Assembly (NCBI RefSeq): GCF_001700435.1
Contig: NZ_LYPC01000020.1
Coordinates: 187,678-251,677 of the forward strand
Source: Paenibacillus pectinilyticus
GTDB taxonomy: Bacteria; Bacillota; Bacilli; Paenibacillales; NBRC-103111
DNA: 64,000 bases
Direction of reading: 5' to 3'
The first letter of the stretch is position 1. Every line of letters begins with the position of its first letter. The translations under genes were made by a program, and so were the position numbers. Positions 26,568-34,017 of this stretch are shown in pieces. The notes beneath the pieces are model-generated. The model searched no databases. It was not told the origin of the DNA and saw only the letters and a list, made by a program, of their open reading frames with translations.

Positions 26568-27083
26568 ATTCTGTTTATTCAGTTCATTTTCATTTGTTTT
26601 ATTGGGTTAGCGTTTGTCTATGATATGCGATTCGCGAGATTACCCAACAAGCTCACAATGTTCGGAGTATTGGCAGGACTTCTTTTCCATGCGGTAAACG
26701 AAGGCTGGAGTGGCCTAGTTGTTGCAATCATCGGTGCATTAACGGGCTTCCTTGTCGTCCTCATCCTATATCTCCTAGGTGGACTAGGAGCGGGTGACGT
26801 TAAACTCTTTGCTGCCATAGGCGCAATGATGGGAGTACTGTTTGTCTTGCAAACACTTATGTACGCGATTCTTTGTGCGGGATTCATCGGTCTCATCATT
26901 TTATTATGGAAAAGCCAAATGAAAGTAACAAGCCATAAGTTAGTTAGGTGGCTCTTCACGATCGTTGTTCAACATAACTTGGAAACACTTGTAGAAATCA
27001 AGGATCAAAAAAACATCAAATTCCCGTTTATGTATGCCGTTGTACCCGGTGTGGCTATAACATGGTACTATTCTTTGCTATGA
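26568..27083 (+). CDS. cpaA: Tad prepilin peptidase CpaA/TadV (A24 family), noncanonical start
   Basis: A 171-residue A24 peptidase without the Cys-rich methyltransferase domain, as usual for TadV/CpaA. First catalytic Asp is in VYDMRFARLPN and the second in GAGDVK. The first canonical start in frame is ATG 26625, which falls just after the first catalytic Asp codon and would remove it and the first membrane helix. The frame is open upstream only to the TGA at 26553-26555. The ribosome site GAGGTGA (26554-26560) is 7 bases before ATT 26568 and 10 before CTG 26571, so initiation at AUU or CUG is proposed. A one-base sequence error is the alternative. Confidence 0.8.
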   Translation: MLFIQFIFICFIGLAFVYDMRFARLPNKLTMFGVLAGLLFHAVNEGWSGLVVAIIGALTGFLVVLILYLLGGLGAGDVKLFAAIGAMMGVLFVLQTLMYAILCAGFIGLIILLWKSQMKVTSHKLVRWLFTIVVQHNLETLVEIKDQKNIKFPFMYAVVPGVAITWYYSLL

Positions 27084-27097
27084 AATGAGGTGGTTGT

Positions 27098-28663
27098 GTG
27101 ACACAAGAAATTTTTGGACTTCATTACGAATTTATGTACCGACATGGACATTATATGGATCTATACAAAGATCCGGGATTGGATTCAAATGCGTTATGCT
27201 CTTTACAACTACGGATGCTTGAAGCTAATCAAATTCCGCGCTTACTCCCGCTTGATATTCATGAAGTGGATTCTCAAATCCGGCTGCAGTATCAATTGTC
27301 CTCTAAGCGTATGCTTTCGCATGTGTTAAAAGTGGAGTCTTTCACTTTACAGCAGTTCGCTAAGCTCATGTTTGCTATTATTAGTACGTTGGAAGATAGC
27401 AAAAACTACATGTTAGTTGAGGCGAATCATATTTTAAAAGATAATTTTATTTTTGTTGGCGCAGATTTGTCGGATATTTATTTGACTTATGTACCACTTC
27501 AATTGCAACACGAGGTCACTGATGTCTATCCGTTATTGGATCAACTTATAAGTAAGCTGGCAGCACACATTGTGGAAAGTGAACAAGAGCGTATTCCAAC
27601 TTGGATTGTATCCACGCCAAAATCGAGTATGAAGAGCTTGCAGGCGTATAAGGAAGTTTTGTTAGGGCTTATGGATGGACCTGCTTTGGAAAAAAACCAT
27701 TCTATTGGAGCCGCGGCTTCTATACTGCCATTAGAACAACAGGTTATCAATCCCCTAAAGCCAATTTCAATTATGGATCATGCAAATGAAATAGTTGAAC
27801 CAGCCCCACCAGAATCAGGTTTGCCGAGGCCACATTGGAAGTGTGAAACGAATAAACCAGCTCCATCGATAAGGCTTGCCGAGGCTAAGCCGGAGGCACA
27901 ATCAATGCTTAATCAGCATGCAAGTCAAAGAGAAGCTAAAACAACCACGGTTAACAAAACCCTGATCACGTTCATTCCCCTTCATCAGCGAGAAAAATGG
28001 ATCGTAATAGCGGTGTTATTGATCGTGTCGGCTTTTCTCTGGCAGCAATATTTTATTTATCTTTCTTCAAGTCTGTTTCAAATTACTGCAGGAGTTACAC
28101 TTCTCCTAGGCGATATAGGGTTTGTTCTTTTGAAATGGGGGCGTCCTAGGTTTCTCGATAAAGTTGACGCTAAATTACAAGCTGCCGCAGAGTTCTCCAC
28201 GACATATCCGGATCCTTTTGCTCTGAATACCACGTATTCAACCGCAGAGGTAACCTCAAATATCGAACAGTATTATCAAGATCTCCCCATGCATACCACC
28301 TTGTTAAGCCCAGCGAATCCAAATGCCACTGTATTCCTCGGAAATTCGAAGACTCAACCAACAGGGCCTCGTCTGGAAGTGAAGGAGGAAGGAGCCGACA
28401 AGTCTATTCCCATCACTAACGACCCTTTTATTATAGGCAGAGGAGATACGAATCTAAAGGTTGACTATGTCATTGATATCGCGGGTGTATCGAGAGTCCA
28501 TGCGGAAATTGTTAGAACAAGTCAAGGCTATCAACTTCGAGATGCTGGCTCTACGAATGGGACGTTTTTGAATGAGGGAGCGATGGTCACTTATCAAGCT
28601 TATCCTTTAAAAGACGGCGATGTGGTGCGAATTATTCGTCAAGAAATGACTTTTCGCGTGTAA
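27098..28663 (+). CDS. FHA-domain protein with DUF6382-like N-terminus
   Basis: A 521-residue protein starting at GTG 27098. Residues 1-200 match the DUF6382-type N-terminal domain found with FHA in this family. A membrane hairpin lies near 300-345 (IVIAVLLIVSAFLW and a second hydrophobic run). The C-terminal FHA domain (about 435-521) keeps its phosphothreonine-binding residues: IIGRGDTN, VSRVHAEI and DAGSTNGTFLN. It is 15 bases after cpaA and ends the Tad operon. Its probable partner is the Ser/Thr kinase at 15144-16784. Confidence 0.87.
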   Translation: MTQEIFGLHYEFMYRHGHYMDLYKDPGLDSNALCSLQLRMLEANQIPRLLPLDIHEVDSQIRLQYQLSSKRMLSHVLKVESFTLQQFAKLMFAIISTLEDSKNYMLVEANHILKDNFIFVGADLSDIYLTYVPLQLQHEVTDVYPLLDQLISKLAAHIVESEQERIPTWIVSTPKSSMKSLQAYKEVLLGLMDGPALEKNHSIGAAASILPLEQQVINPLKPISIMDHANEIVEPAPPESGLPRPHWKCETNKPAPSIRLAEAKPEAQSMLNQHASQREAKTTTVNKTLITFIPLHQREKWIVIAVLLIVSAFLWQQYFIYLSSSLFQITAGVTLLLGDIGFVLLKWGRPRFLDKVDAKLQAAAEFSTTYPDPFALNTTYSTAEVTSNIEQYYQDLPMHTTLLSPANPNATVFLGNSKTQPTGPRLEVKEEGADKSIPITNDPFIIGRGDTNLKVDYVIDIAGVSRVHAEIVRTSQGYQLRDAGSTNGTFLNEGAMVTYQAYPLKDGDVVRIIRQEMTFRV

Positions 28664-28698
28664 TACAAATAGTTCTACTTCCTGTCTGGCTTGAGCAG

Positions 28699-28707
28699 TG
28701 GTATAAT
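28699..28707 (+). promoter_or_regulatory. Extended -10 promoter before yfmM
   Basis: TGGTATAAT, an extended -10 (TGN plus a perfect TATAAT), 59 bases before the ABC-F start. The -35 region (TTCCTG) is weak, as is common with extended -10 promoters. Confidence 0.55.
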
Positions 28708-28765
28708 AAGAAGTCGTGAGTAAATGCGCGTATCTTAGAACTAGACAGGGGTTTGGTTTTACAAA

Positions 28766-30322
28766 ATGAGTCTGTTAACCATTGAAGATTTAAGCCACAG
28801 CTTTGGAGACCGTACATTGTTTAAAAATGTATCGTTCCGATTGCTCGCTGGTGAGCGTGTAGGTATCGTAGGAGCAAATGGCGTGGGGAAGTCCACGTTG
28901 ATGAATATATTAACGGGTAAGCTTTTAAAAGATACAGGTAAAGTAGAATGGACACCAAGAGTCCATTATGGTTATTTGGACCAGCATTCCGTGCTGGCAG
29001 CAGGTAAATCGATCCGCGATATTTTGCGTGATGCCTTCCTCCCTCTTTATGAAGAGGAGAAACGGATGATGGCGATTACCGACAAAATGGCTGATGCAAC
29101 GCCGGAAGAGCTTGACCTATTGCTAGAAGAAATGGGCGAAATTCAAGAACGTTTGGAAATCGGCGATTTCTATCTGCTTGATGTTAAGATCGAGGAGATG
29201 GGTAACGGTCTCGGTTTGAATGCGATCGGTTTAGATCGGGATGTAACTTCTCTTAGTGGTGGGCAACGGACGAAGGTTCTTCTTGCAAAGCTTTTATTAG
29301 AGAAGCCAACAGTACTTCTACTCGATGAGCCTACCAACTACTTGGATGTTGAACATATTGAATGGTTGAAAATGTACCTGAAGGATTATCCCTATGCTTT
29401 CATGCTCATTTCACATGATACGGAATTCATGAACGAAGTTGTTAACGTTGTCTATCACTTGGAATTCTCCAAATTGACTCGTTACACTGCGAACTATGAG
29501 AAATTCCTTGATATGGCTGAAATGAACAAAGCGCAGCATATTGACGCTTACGAAAAGCAGCAAGATTATATCAAGAAACAGGAAGATTTCATCGCTCGTA
29601 ATAAAGCACGGGCATCAACTTCAACTCGAGCGAAGAGCCGAGAGAAGCAGTTGGATAGAATCGACCGAATTGAACGACCGGAGACCGCGATGAAGCCGAG
29701 TTTTGTATTCAAGGAATCTCGTTCAAGCTCTAGAATTGTATTTGAAGCTGAGAATTTGGAAATCGGCTACGATCGTCCTCTTTTACCGAAGATGAACGTA
29801 ACGATTGAACGCGGCGAAAAGATTGCGATTGTCGGATGTAACGGTGTAGGGAAATCGACGCTGCTTAAATCCATTTTGGGCAAAATTGAGCCATTCAGCG
29901 GCAAAACGTACCGTGGCGATTATTTAAGTCCTGCGTACTTCGAGCAAGAGGTTAAAGCGCCGAATATGACTCCGATCGATGATGTGTGGAATGAGTTCTC
30001 ATCCATGACTCAGAATGAAGTTCGAGGAGCACTTGCTCGTTGTGGGCTTAAGAATGAGCACATCACAAGAGCGATGGGTAATCTAAGCGGTGGCGAGCAA
30101 GCCAAAGTTCGACTTTGCAAATTGTTGATGCGTGAAAGCAATTGGCTGCTATTCGATGAGCCGACGAACCATTTGGACGTCGTTGCCAAAGAAGAGCTCC
30201 AACGCGCTTTGAAAGAATACAAAGGAACAGTGCTGCTGGTCTGCCATGAGCCTGAATTTTATGAAGGCTGGGTAACACGTGTGTGGGACGTTGAAGCATG
30301 GTCCGCCAAAGTAACGAATTAA
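28766..30322 (+). CDS. yfmM: ABC-F ATPase, YfmM type
   Basis: A 518-residue ABC-F protein: two ABC ATPase domains joined by a charged helical linker and no membrane segment. Domain 1: GANGVGKST, SLSGGQRTK, LLLDEPTNYLD. Domain 2: GCNGVGKSTLL, NLSGGEQAKVRL, LLFDEPTNHLD. ABC-F proteins bind the ribosomal E site and relieve stalled translation. The N-terminus MSLLTIEDLSHSFGDRTLF and the length match B. subtilis YfmM. The linker (EDFIARNKARASTSTRAKSR) is the P-site tRNA-facing arm. The Dabb gene follows after 28 bases. Confidence 0.9.
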   Translation: MSLLTIEDLSHSFGDRTLFKNVSFRLLAGERVGIVGANGVGKSTLMNILTGKLLKDTGKVEWTPRVHYGYLDQHSVLAAGKSIRDILRDAFLPLYEEEKRMMAITDKMADATPEELDLLLEEMGEIQERLEIGDFYLLDVKIEEMGNGLGLNAIGLDRDVTSLSGGQRTKVLLAKLLLEKPTVLLLDEPTNYLDVEHIEWLKMYLKDYPYAFMLISHDTEFMNEVVNVVYHLEFSKLTRYTANYEKFLDMAEMNKAQHIDAYEKQQDYIKKQEDFIARNKARASTSTRAKSREKQLDRIDRIERPETAMKPSFVFKESRSSSRIVFEAENLEIGYDRPLLPKMNVTIERGEKIAIVGCNGVGKSTLLKSILGKIEPFSGKTYRGDYLSPAYFEQEVKAPNMTPIDDVWNEFSSMTQNEVRGALARCGLKNEHITRAMGNLSGGEQAKVRLCKLLMRESNWLLFDEPTNHLDVVAKEELQRALKEYKGTVLLVCHEPEFYEGWVTRVWDVEAWSAKVTN

Positions 30323-30350
30323 CCTAGTAAACAAATTGGAGGAGATATTG

Positions 30351-30641
30351 ATGTTAACGCATGTTGTGTTTTTTAAGCTTAAAGATCGCAGTCCTGAAGC
30401 CATTGAAGTAACCAAAGCTGTTCTTACGAACATGGAAGGTAAAATTCCAGTATTACGCCACATTGAGGTTGGAACTGATATTCTACATTCAGAGCGTTCG
30501 TATGATATTGCACTCATTACAAAGTTTGATTCATTTGACGATTTGAAGGTTTATGATACACATCCTGTGCACGAAGGCGTCAAAGCTCATATGAAGACAG
30601 TACTTGATGGAACGTCCATCTGTGTTGATTTTGTAAGCTAA
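30351..30641 (+). CDS. Dabb (stress-responsive A/B barrel) domain protein
   Basis: A 96-residue dimeric alpha/beta-barrel domain: MLTHVVFFKLKDRSPEAIE at the start, IEVGTDILHSERSYDIALIT in the middle and THPVHEGVKAHMKTV near the end are the family landmarks. ATG 30351 follows GGAGGAGA; TTG 30336 lies before that site. No specific substrate can be assigned. A large terminator-like hairpin follows. Confidence 0.87.
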   Translation: MLTHVVFFKLKDRSPEAIEVTKAVLTNMEGKIPVLRHIEVGTDILHSERSYDIALITKFDSFDDLKVYDTHPVHEGVKAHMKTVLDGTSICVDFVS

Positions 30642-30663
30642 TCCAGTTTGAAAAACATAGGAG

Positions 30664-30744
30664 AACAGTGTAGTATCCTTAGAAGAGGCTCGTTTTTGAC
30701 TTCGTCAGGCGGCCCTCACAATTTCTTAGGCTACACTGTTTTTT
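30664..30744 (+). terminator. Long branched terminator-like hairpin
   Basis: Perfect 10-bp outer arms AACAGTGTAG (30664-30673) and CTACACTGTT (30731-30740) followed by a T run. Inside are CCTTAGAA/TTCTTAGG (one mismatch) and a small TGAC-TTC-GTCA hairpin. It ends the yfmM-Dabb transcript; its size and branching are more than a terminator needs. Confidence 0.7.
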
Positions 30745-30793
30745 GTGTGTTTAATGCAAAACTAACTTACATAGACATGGGAGAGGAATCCAA

Positions 30794-31843
30794 GTGAAGT
30801 CCCAATTAAATAAAAATTATATGACGGAAGTTCTCGAGATGCTGTTGCGGACGCCTAGCCCGACAGGGTACACGCATCACATTATGCAAAAAGTAGAGCT
30901 GGAAGTGAGTAAGCTTGGCCTCGAGCTTTCCTATACGAACAAAGGTTGTGGAATCGTAACAGTTCCAGGCACGCGTGCAGATCGTGTCATTGGTATCTCA
31001 GCTCATGTAGATACGTTGGGGGCTATGGTACGCTCGATAAAAGACAATGGTACGTTGAAAATCACGTCACTTGGCGGTTTTATGATGGGTGCTATTGAAA
31101 ATGAATACGTACAAATTCATACGCGTGATGAGCGCGTTTATGATGGGACGATTCTTACATCGCGTCCTTCTGTGCATGTGTATGAAGATGCGAGAGAGTA
31201 CAAGCGTGATGAAGCTAATATGGAAGTGCGTATCGATGAGCTAGTGTCCTCCAAGAAAGATGTGCAAGCACTTGGCATTCGCGTAGGGGATTTCATTTCA
31301 TTCGATCCACGTGTTCAGGTGAAAGAAAATGGGTATGTGAAATCACGCCATTTGGATGATAAAGCGAGTGTAGCAGCCATTTTTGGACTTCTTAAATGGA
31401 TTAAAGAGCAAGGTCTGCAGCCACTCTATACGATCAAACTGTTCTTCTCCAATTATGAAGAGGTTGGCCATGGCTCAGCTTTTATTCCAGAAGATATTAC
31501 GGATTTCATCGCGGTAGACATGGGTGCGCTTGGTGATGATTTGAGTGGCAGCGAGCGAGATGTTTCGATATGTGCCAAAGATTCATCAGGTCCTTACGAC
31601 TATGCGATGACTTCGAAAATGATTGAGCATGCCGAGAAGCTGGAAATCGGCTATGCGGTGGATATTTATCCGCGCTATGGCTCGGATGCATCAGCGGCGC
31701 TCAGAGGCGGCCGCGACATTCGCGCAGCGCTAATAGGGCCTGGTGTTCATGCGTCACACAGCATGGAACGCACGCATATGGATGCTGTAGTGAACACAGC
31801 AGCCCTTCTTGCCGCGTACATCATGGAACCGGTGCAAGGATGA
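30794..31843 (+). CDS. M42 family metallopeptidase (glutamyl aminopeptidase/endoglucanase-like)
   Basis: A 349-residue dizinc aminopeptidase of clan MH. Expected ligands and catalytic residues are visible: AHVDTLG (His, Asp), SRHLDDKAS (bridging Asp), SNYEEVGHG (Glu-Glu), AVDMGALG and GPGVHASHSMERTH (His). Start is GTG 30794. M42 enzymes form large tetrahedral aminopeptidase particles that trim short peptides. The stop overlaps yfmR by 4 bases (ATGA), so the two are co-translated. The last 150 bases are more GC-rich than the start, matching the following gene. Confidence 0.9.
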   Translation: MKSQLNKNYMTEVLEMLLRTPSPTGYTHHIMQKVELEVSKLGLELSYTNKGCGIVTVPGTRADRVIGISAHVDTLGAMVRSIKDNGTLKITSLGGFMMGAIENEYVQIHTRDERVYDGTILTSRPSVHVYEDAREYKRDEANMEVRIDELVSSKKDVQALGIRVGDFISFDPRVQVKENGYVKSRHLDDKASVAAIFGLLKWIKEQGLQPLYTIKLFFSNYEEVGHGSAFIPEDITDFIAVDMGALGDDLSGSERDVSICAKDSSGPYDYAMTSKMIEHAEKLEIGYAVDIYPRYGSDASAALRGGRDIRAALIGPGVHASHSMERTHMDAVVNTAALLAAYIMEPVQG

Positions 31844-33795
31844 ATATTCTAAGCGCGGTCGATATTACCAAAACCTATGGCGACAAGGTGCTCTTCGATG
31901 ATATCTCGTTCACGCTGAACGAGAAACAACGCATTGGCCTCATCGGCGTGAACGGCACTGGCAAGTCCACGCTGCTGAAGATGCTAGCGGGTCTGGAAAC
32001 CCCGGATCGCGGCAAACTCGTGCACGCGAACCATTTCCGCGTGGAATACTTGCCGCAGAACCCGGAGTTTGATCCGAACTCCACGGTGCTTGAGCAAGTA
32101 TTCCACGGCGATTCGCCGCTCATGAAGACGCTTCGCGACTATGAGCTGGCCCTTGCGGAGCTGGAGCTAGACACCTCCAACGAGAAAAAACAATCGCGCC
32201 TGTTCGCAACCCAGGCGCGTATGGATGAACAAGGTGCCTGGGAAGCCAGCACCTTGGCCAAAACCGTGCTGATGAAGCTCGGCATCAGCGAGTTCGACAA
32301 GCCCGTCGGCCAGCTGTCCGGCGGTCAGCGCAAACGCGTCGCTATGGCGCGCGTGCTCATCCAACCCGCCGATCTGCTCATCCTCGATGAGCCGACGAAC
32401 CATATTGATAACGAGACGGCCATCTGGCTCGAGGAGTTCCTCAGCAAATGGCGCGGCGCCTTGCTACTCGTTACCCATGACCGGTACTTCCTAGAGCGGG
32501 TCACCACCCGTATTCTGGAATTGGACCGGGGGAAGATCTACAGCTATGAGGGGAACTACGAGTGGTTCCTCGAGAAGAAAGCGGAGCGGATGGATTCCGA
32601 AGCCGCTAGTGAAGATAAGCGGCAGAATCTCCTCCGCCGCGAGCTGGCCTGGCTCCGTCGCGGCGCGAAGGCGCGCACGACCAAACAGAAGGCGCGGATC
32701 GACCGCACCGTGGAATTAAGGGACCGCAAAGTGGACGGTCCCGCTGACAAGCTCGACATGGCGCTGGCGGGCAGCCGCCTTGGCAAGAAGGTGATGGAGC
32801 TCGACACCATCACCAAAGCCTACCCAGGCGGAAAGCCGCTCATCAGCGGCTTCAGCTACATCGTGATGCCGAAGGATCGTCTCGGCATCATCGGTCCGAA
32901 TGGCAGCGGCAAGTCCACGCTGCTTAACATGCTGGCCGGGCGCATCCAGCCTGACAGCGGTACGATCGAGACAGGAACGACAGTGAAATTGGCGTACTAC
33001 ACGCAAGAGAACGTCGAAATGGACGAGAAAATGCGTGTGATTGAATACATCAAAGAAGCTGCGGAACAAATCCGCACGTCGGATGGTGAAACCATTTCGG
33101 CCGCACAGATGCTGGAGCGCTTCTTATTCTCACCTAACCTGCAATGGTCGCCAATTGGCAAGCTTTCAGGCGGAGAGCGCCGCAGACTCTATTTGTTACG
33201 CACCTTAATGGGTGAACCTAACGTTCTGTTGCTCGATGAGCCGACGAATGACTTGGACATCCAAACTTTGACGATACTGGAAGATTATCTGGATCAATTC
33301 TCAGGAGCTGTCGTAACGGTTTCCCATGATCGATACTTTTTGGATCGAACCGTTTCTCACTTATTTGCCTTTGATGGAAATGGGGGAATCGAGCCCTTCA
33401 TTGGCACGTATTCGGATTACCTAGACGATAAACGTGAACAAGAAGAGGCAGAGCAAGCGAGGAAAGAAATCGTACGTCAAGCCAGTTCGAAAGCGGTTAG
33501 CAACAACTCATCTTCTAATCCTACGAATGAAAGCAATGCGGTATCAGCGAACCGACCGAAAAAGCTTTCTTTTAAAGACCAGAAAGAGTGGGACGAAATT
33601 GAGAACACCATTGCTACTTTGGAGGACAAAGTCGAAAGCTTGAAAAAGCAAATCGAAGCCTCAGGCAGTAACTTTGACCTTGCACGCGATCTCTATGAGC
33701 AAGAGCAACAAACCACTGCGGAGCTTGAAGCCGCCATGGAAAGATGGACTTATTTATCAGAGTTAGTAGAAGAAATAGAGCGAAATAAGTTATGA
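31840..33795 (+). CDS. yfmR: ABC-F ATPase, Uup/YfmR type
   Basis: A 651-residue ABC-F protein. Domain 1: GVNGTGKSTLL, QLSGGQRKRVAMAR, LILDEPTNHID. Domain 2: GPNGSGKSTLLN, KLSGGERRRLYLL, LLLDEPTNDLD. A Ser/Asn-rich linker (about 545-570) leads to a C-terminal coiled coil (about 585-648), the tail typical of Uup/YfmR, which binds DNA in Uup. YfmR supports translation with EF-P in B. subtilis. Bases 31840-32960 are strikingly GC-rich, while the 3' third returns to the local average. Confidence 0.92.
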   Translation: MNILSAVDITKTYGDKVLFDDISFTLNEKQRIGLIGVNGTGKSTLLKMLAGLETPDRGKLVHANHFRVEYLPQNPEFDPNSTVLEQVFHGDSPLMKTLRDYELALAELELDTSNEKKQSRLFATQARMDEQGAWEASTLAKTVLMKLGISEFDKPVGQLSGGQRKRVAMARVLIQPADLLILDEPTNHIDNETAIWLEEFLSKWRGALLLVTHDRYFLERVTTRILELDRGKIYSYEGNYEWFLEKKAERMDSEAASEDKRQNLLRRELAWLRRGAKARTTKQKARIDRTVELRDRKVDGPADKLDMALAGSRLGKKVMELDTITKAYPGGKPLISGFSYIVMPKDRLGIIGPNGSGKSTLLNMLAGRIQPDSGTIETGTTVKLAYYTQENVEMDEKMRVIEYIKEAAEQIRTSDGETISAAQMLERFLFSPNLQWSPIGKLSGGERRRLYLLRTLMGEPNVLLLDEPTNDLDIQTLTILEDYLDQFSGAVVTVSHDRYFLDRTVSHLFAFDGNGGIEPFIGTYSDYLDDKREQEEAEQARKEIVRQASSKAVSNNSSSNPTNESNAVSANRPKKLSFKDQKEWDEIENTIATLEDKVESLKKQIEASGSNFDLARDLYEQEQQTTAELEAAMERWTYLSELVEEIERNKL

Positions 33796-33806
33796 TAGAA
33801 GAGGTA

Positions 33807-33973
33807 GTTCAAAAAGTCGTGTTTTGATCACGAAGTAAGCCAAGAAGTTTAATCGACATCGAATTTTGCGTTCACCTTTGAAGTCTGGTGCTCATGTAGG
33901 TTTGCCTACACTCCGCTCCTCCTTCTTCAGGTTCTCGCAACTTTCTCGGTGCTGAAAACTCGACTTTTTGAAC
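33807..33973. repeat. 167-bp inverted-repeat element (MITE-like or structured RNA)
   Basis: Perfect 13-bp ends GTTCAAAAAGTCG (33807-33819) and CGACTTTTTGAAC (33961-33973); pairing continues inward with GTTTT/GAAAAC and CAC/GTG to about 28 bp with mismatches. The inside has a further small hairpin TGTAGG-TTTGC-CTACA near 33895-33911. It begins 11 bases after the yfmR stop and contains no gene. No transposase is near. It looks like a mobile palindromic repeat, but no second copy is present in the window. Confidence 0.75.
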
Positions 33974-34017
33974 ATTTATTTAGAAGAAAATACAATAAAG
34001 GTAGGTATATAGACCCC

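Noticed and set aside
26625..27083. cpaA starting at the first ATG
   Set aside because: This would delete the first catalytic Asp and the first membrane helix of the peptidase; the open frame upstream encodes both and has a ribosome site.
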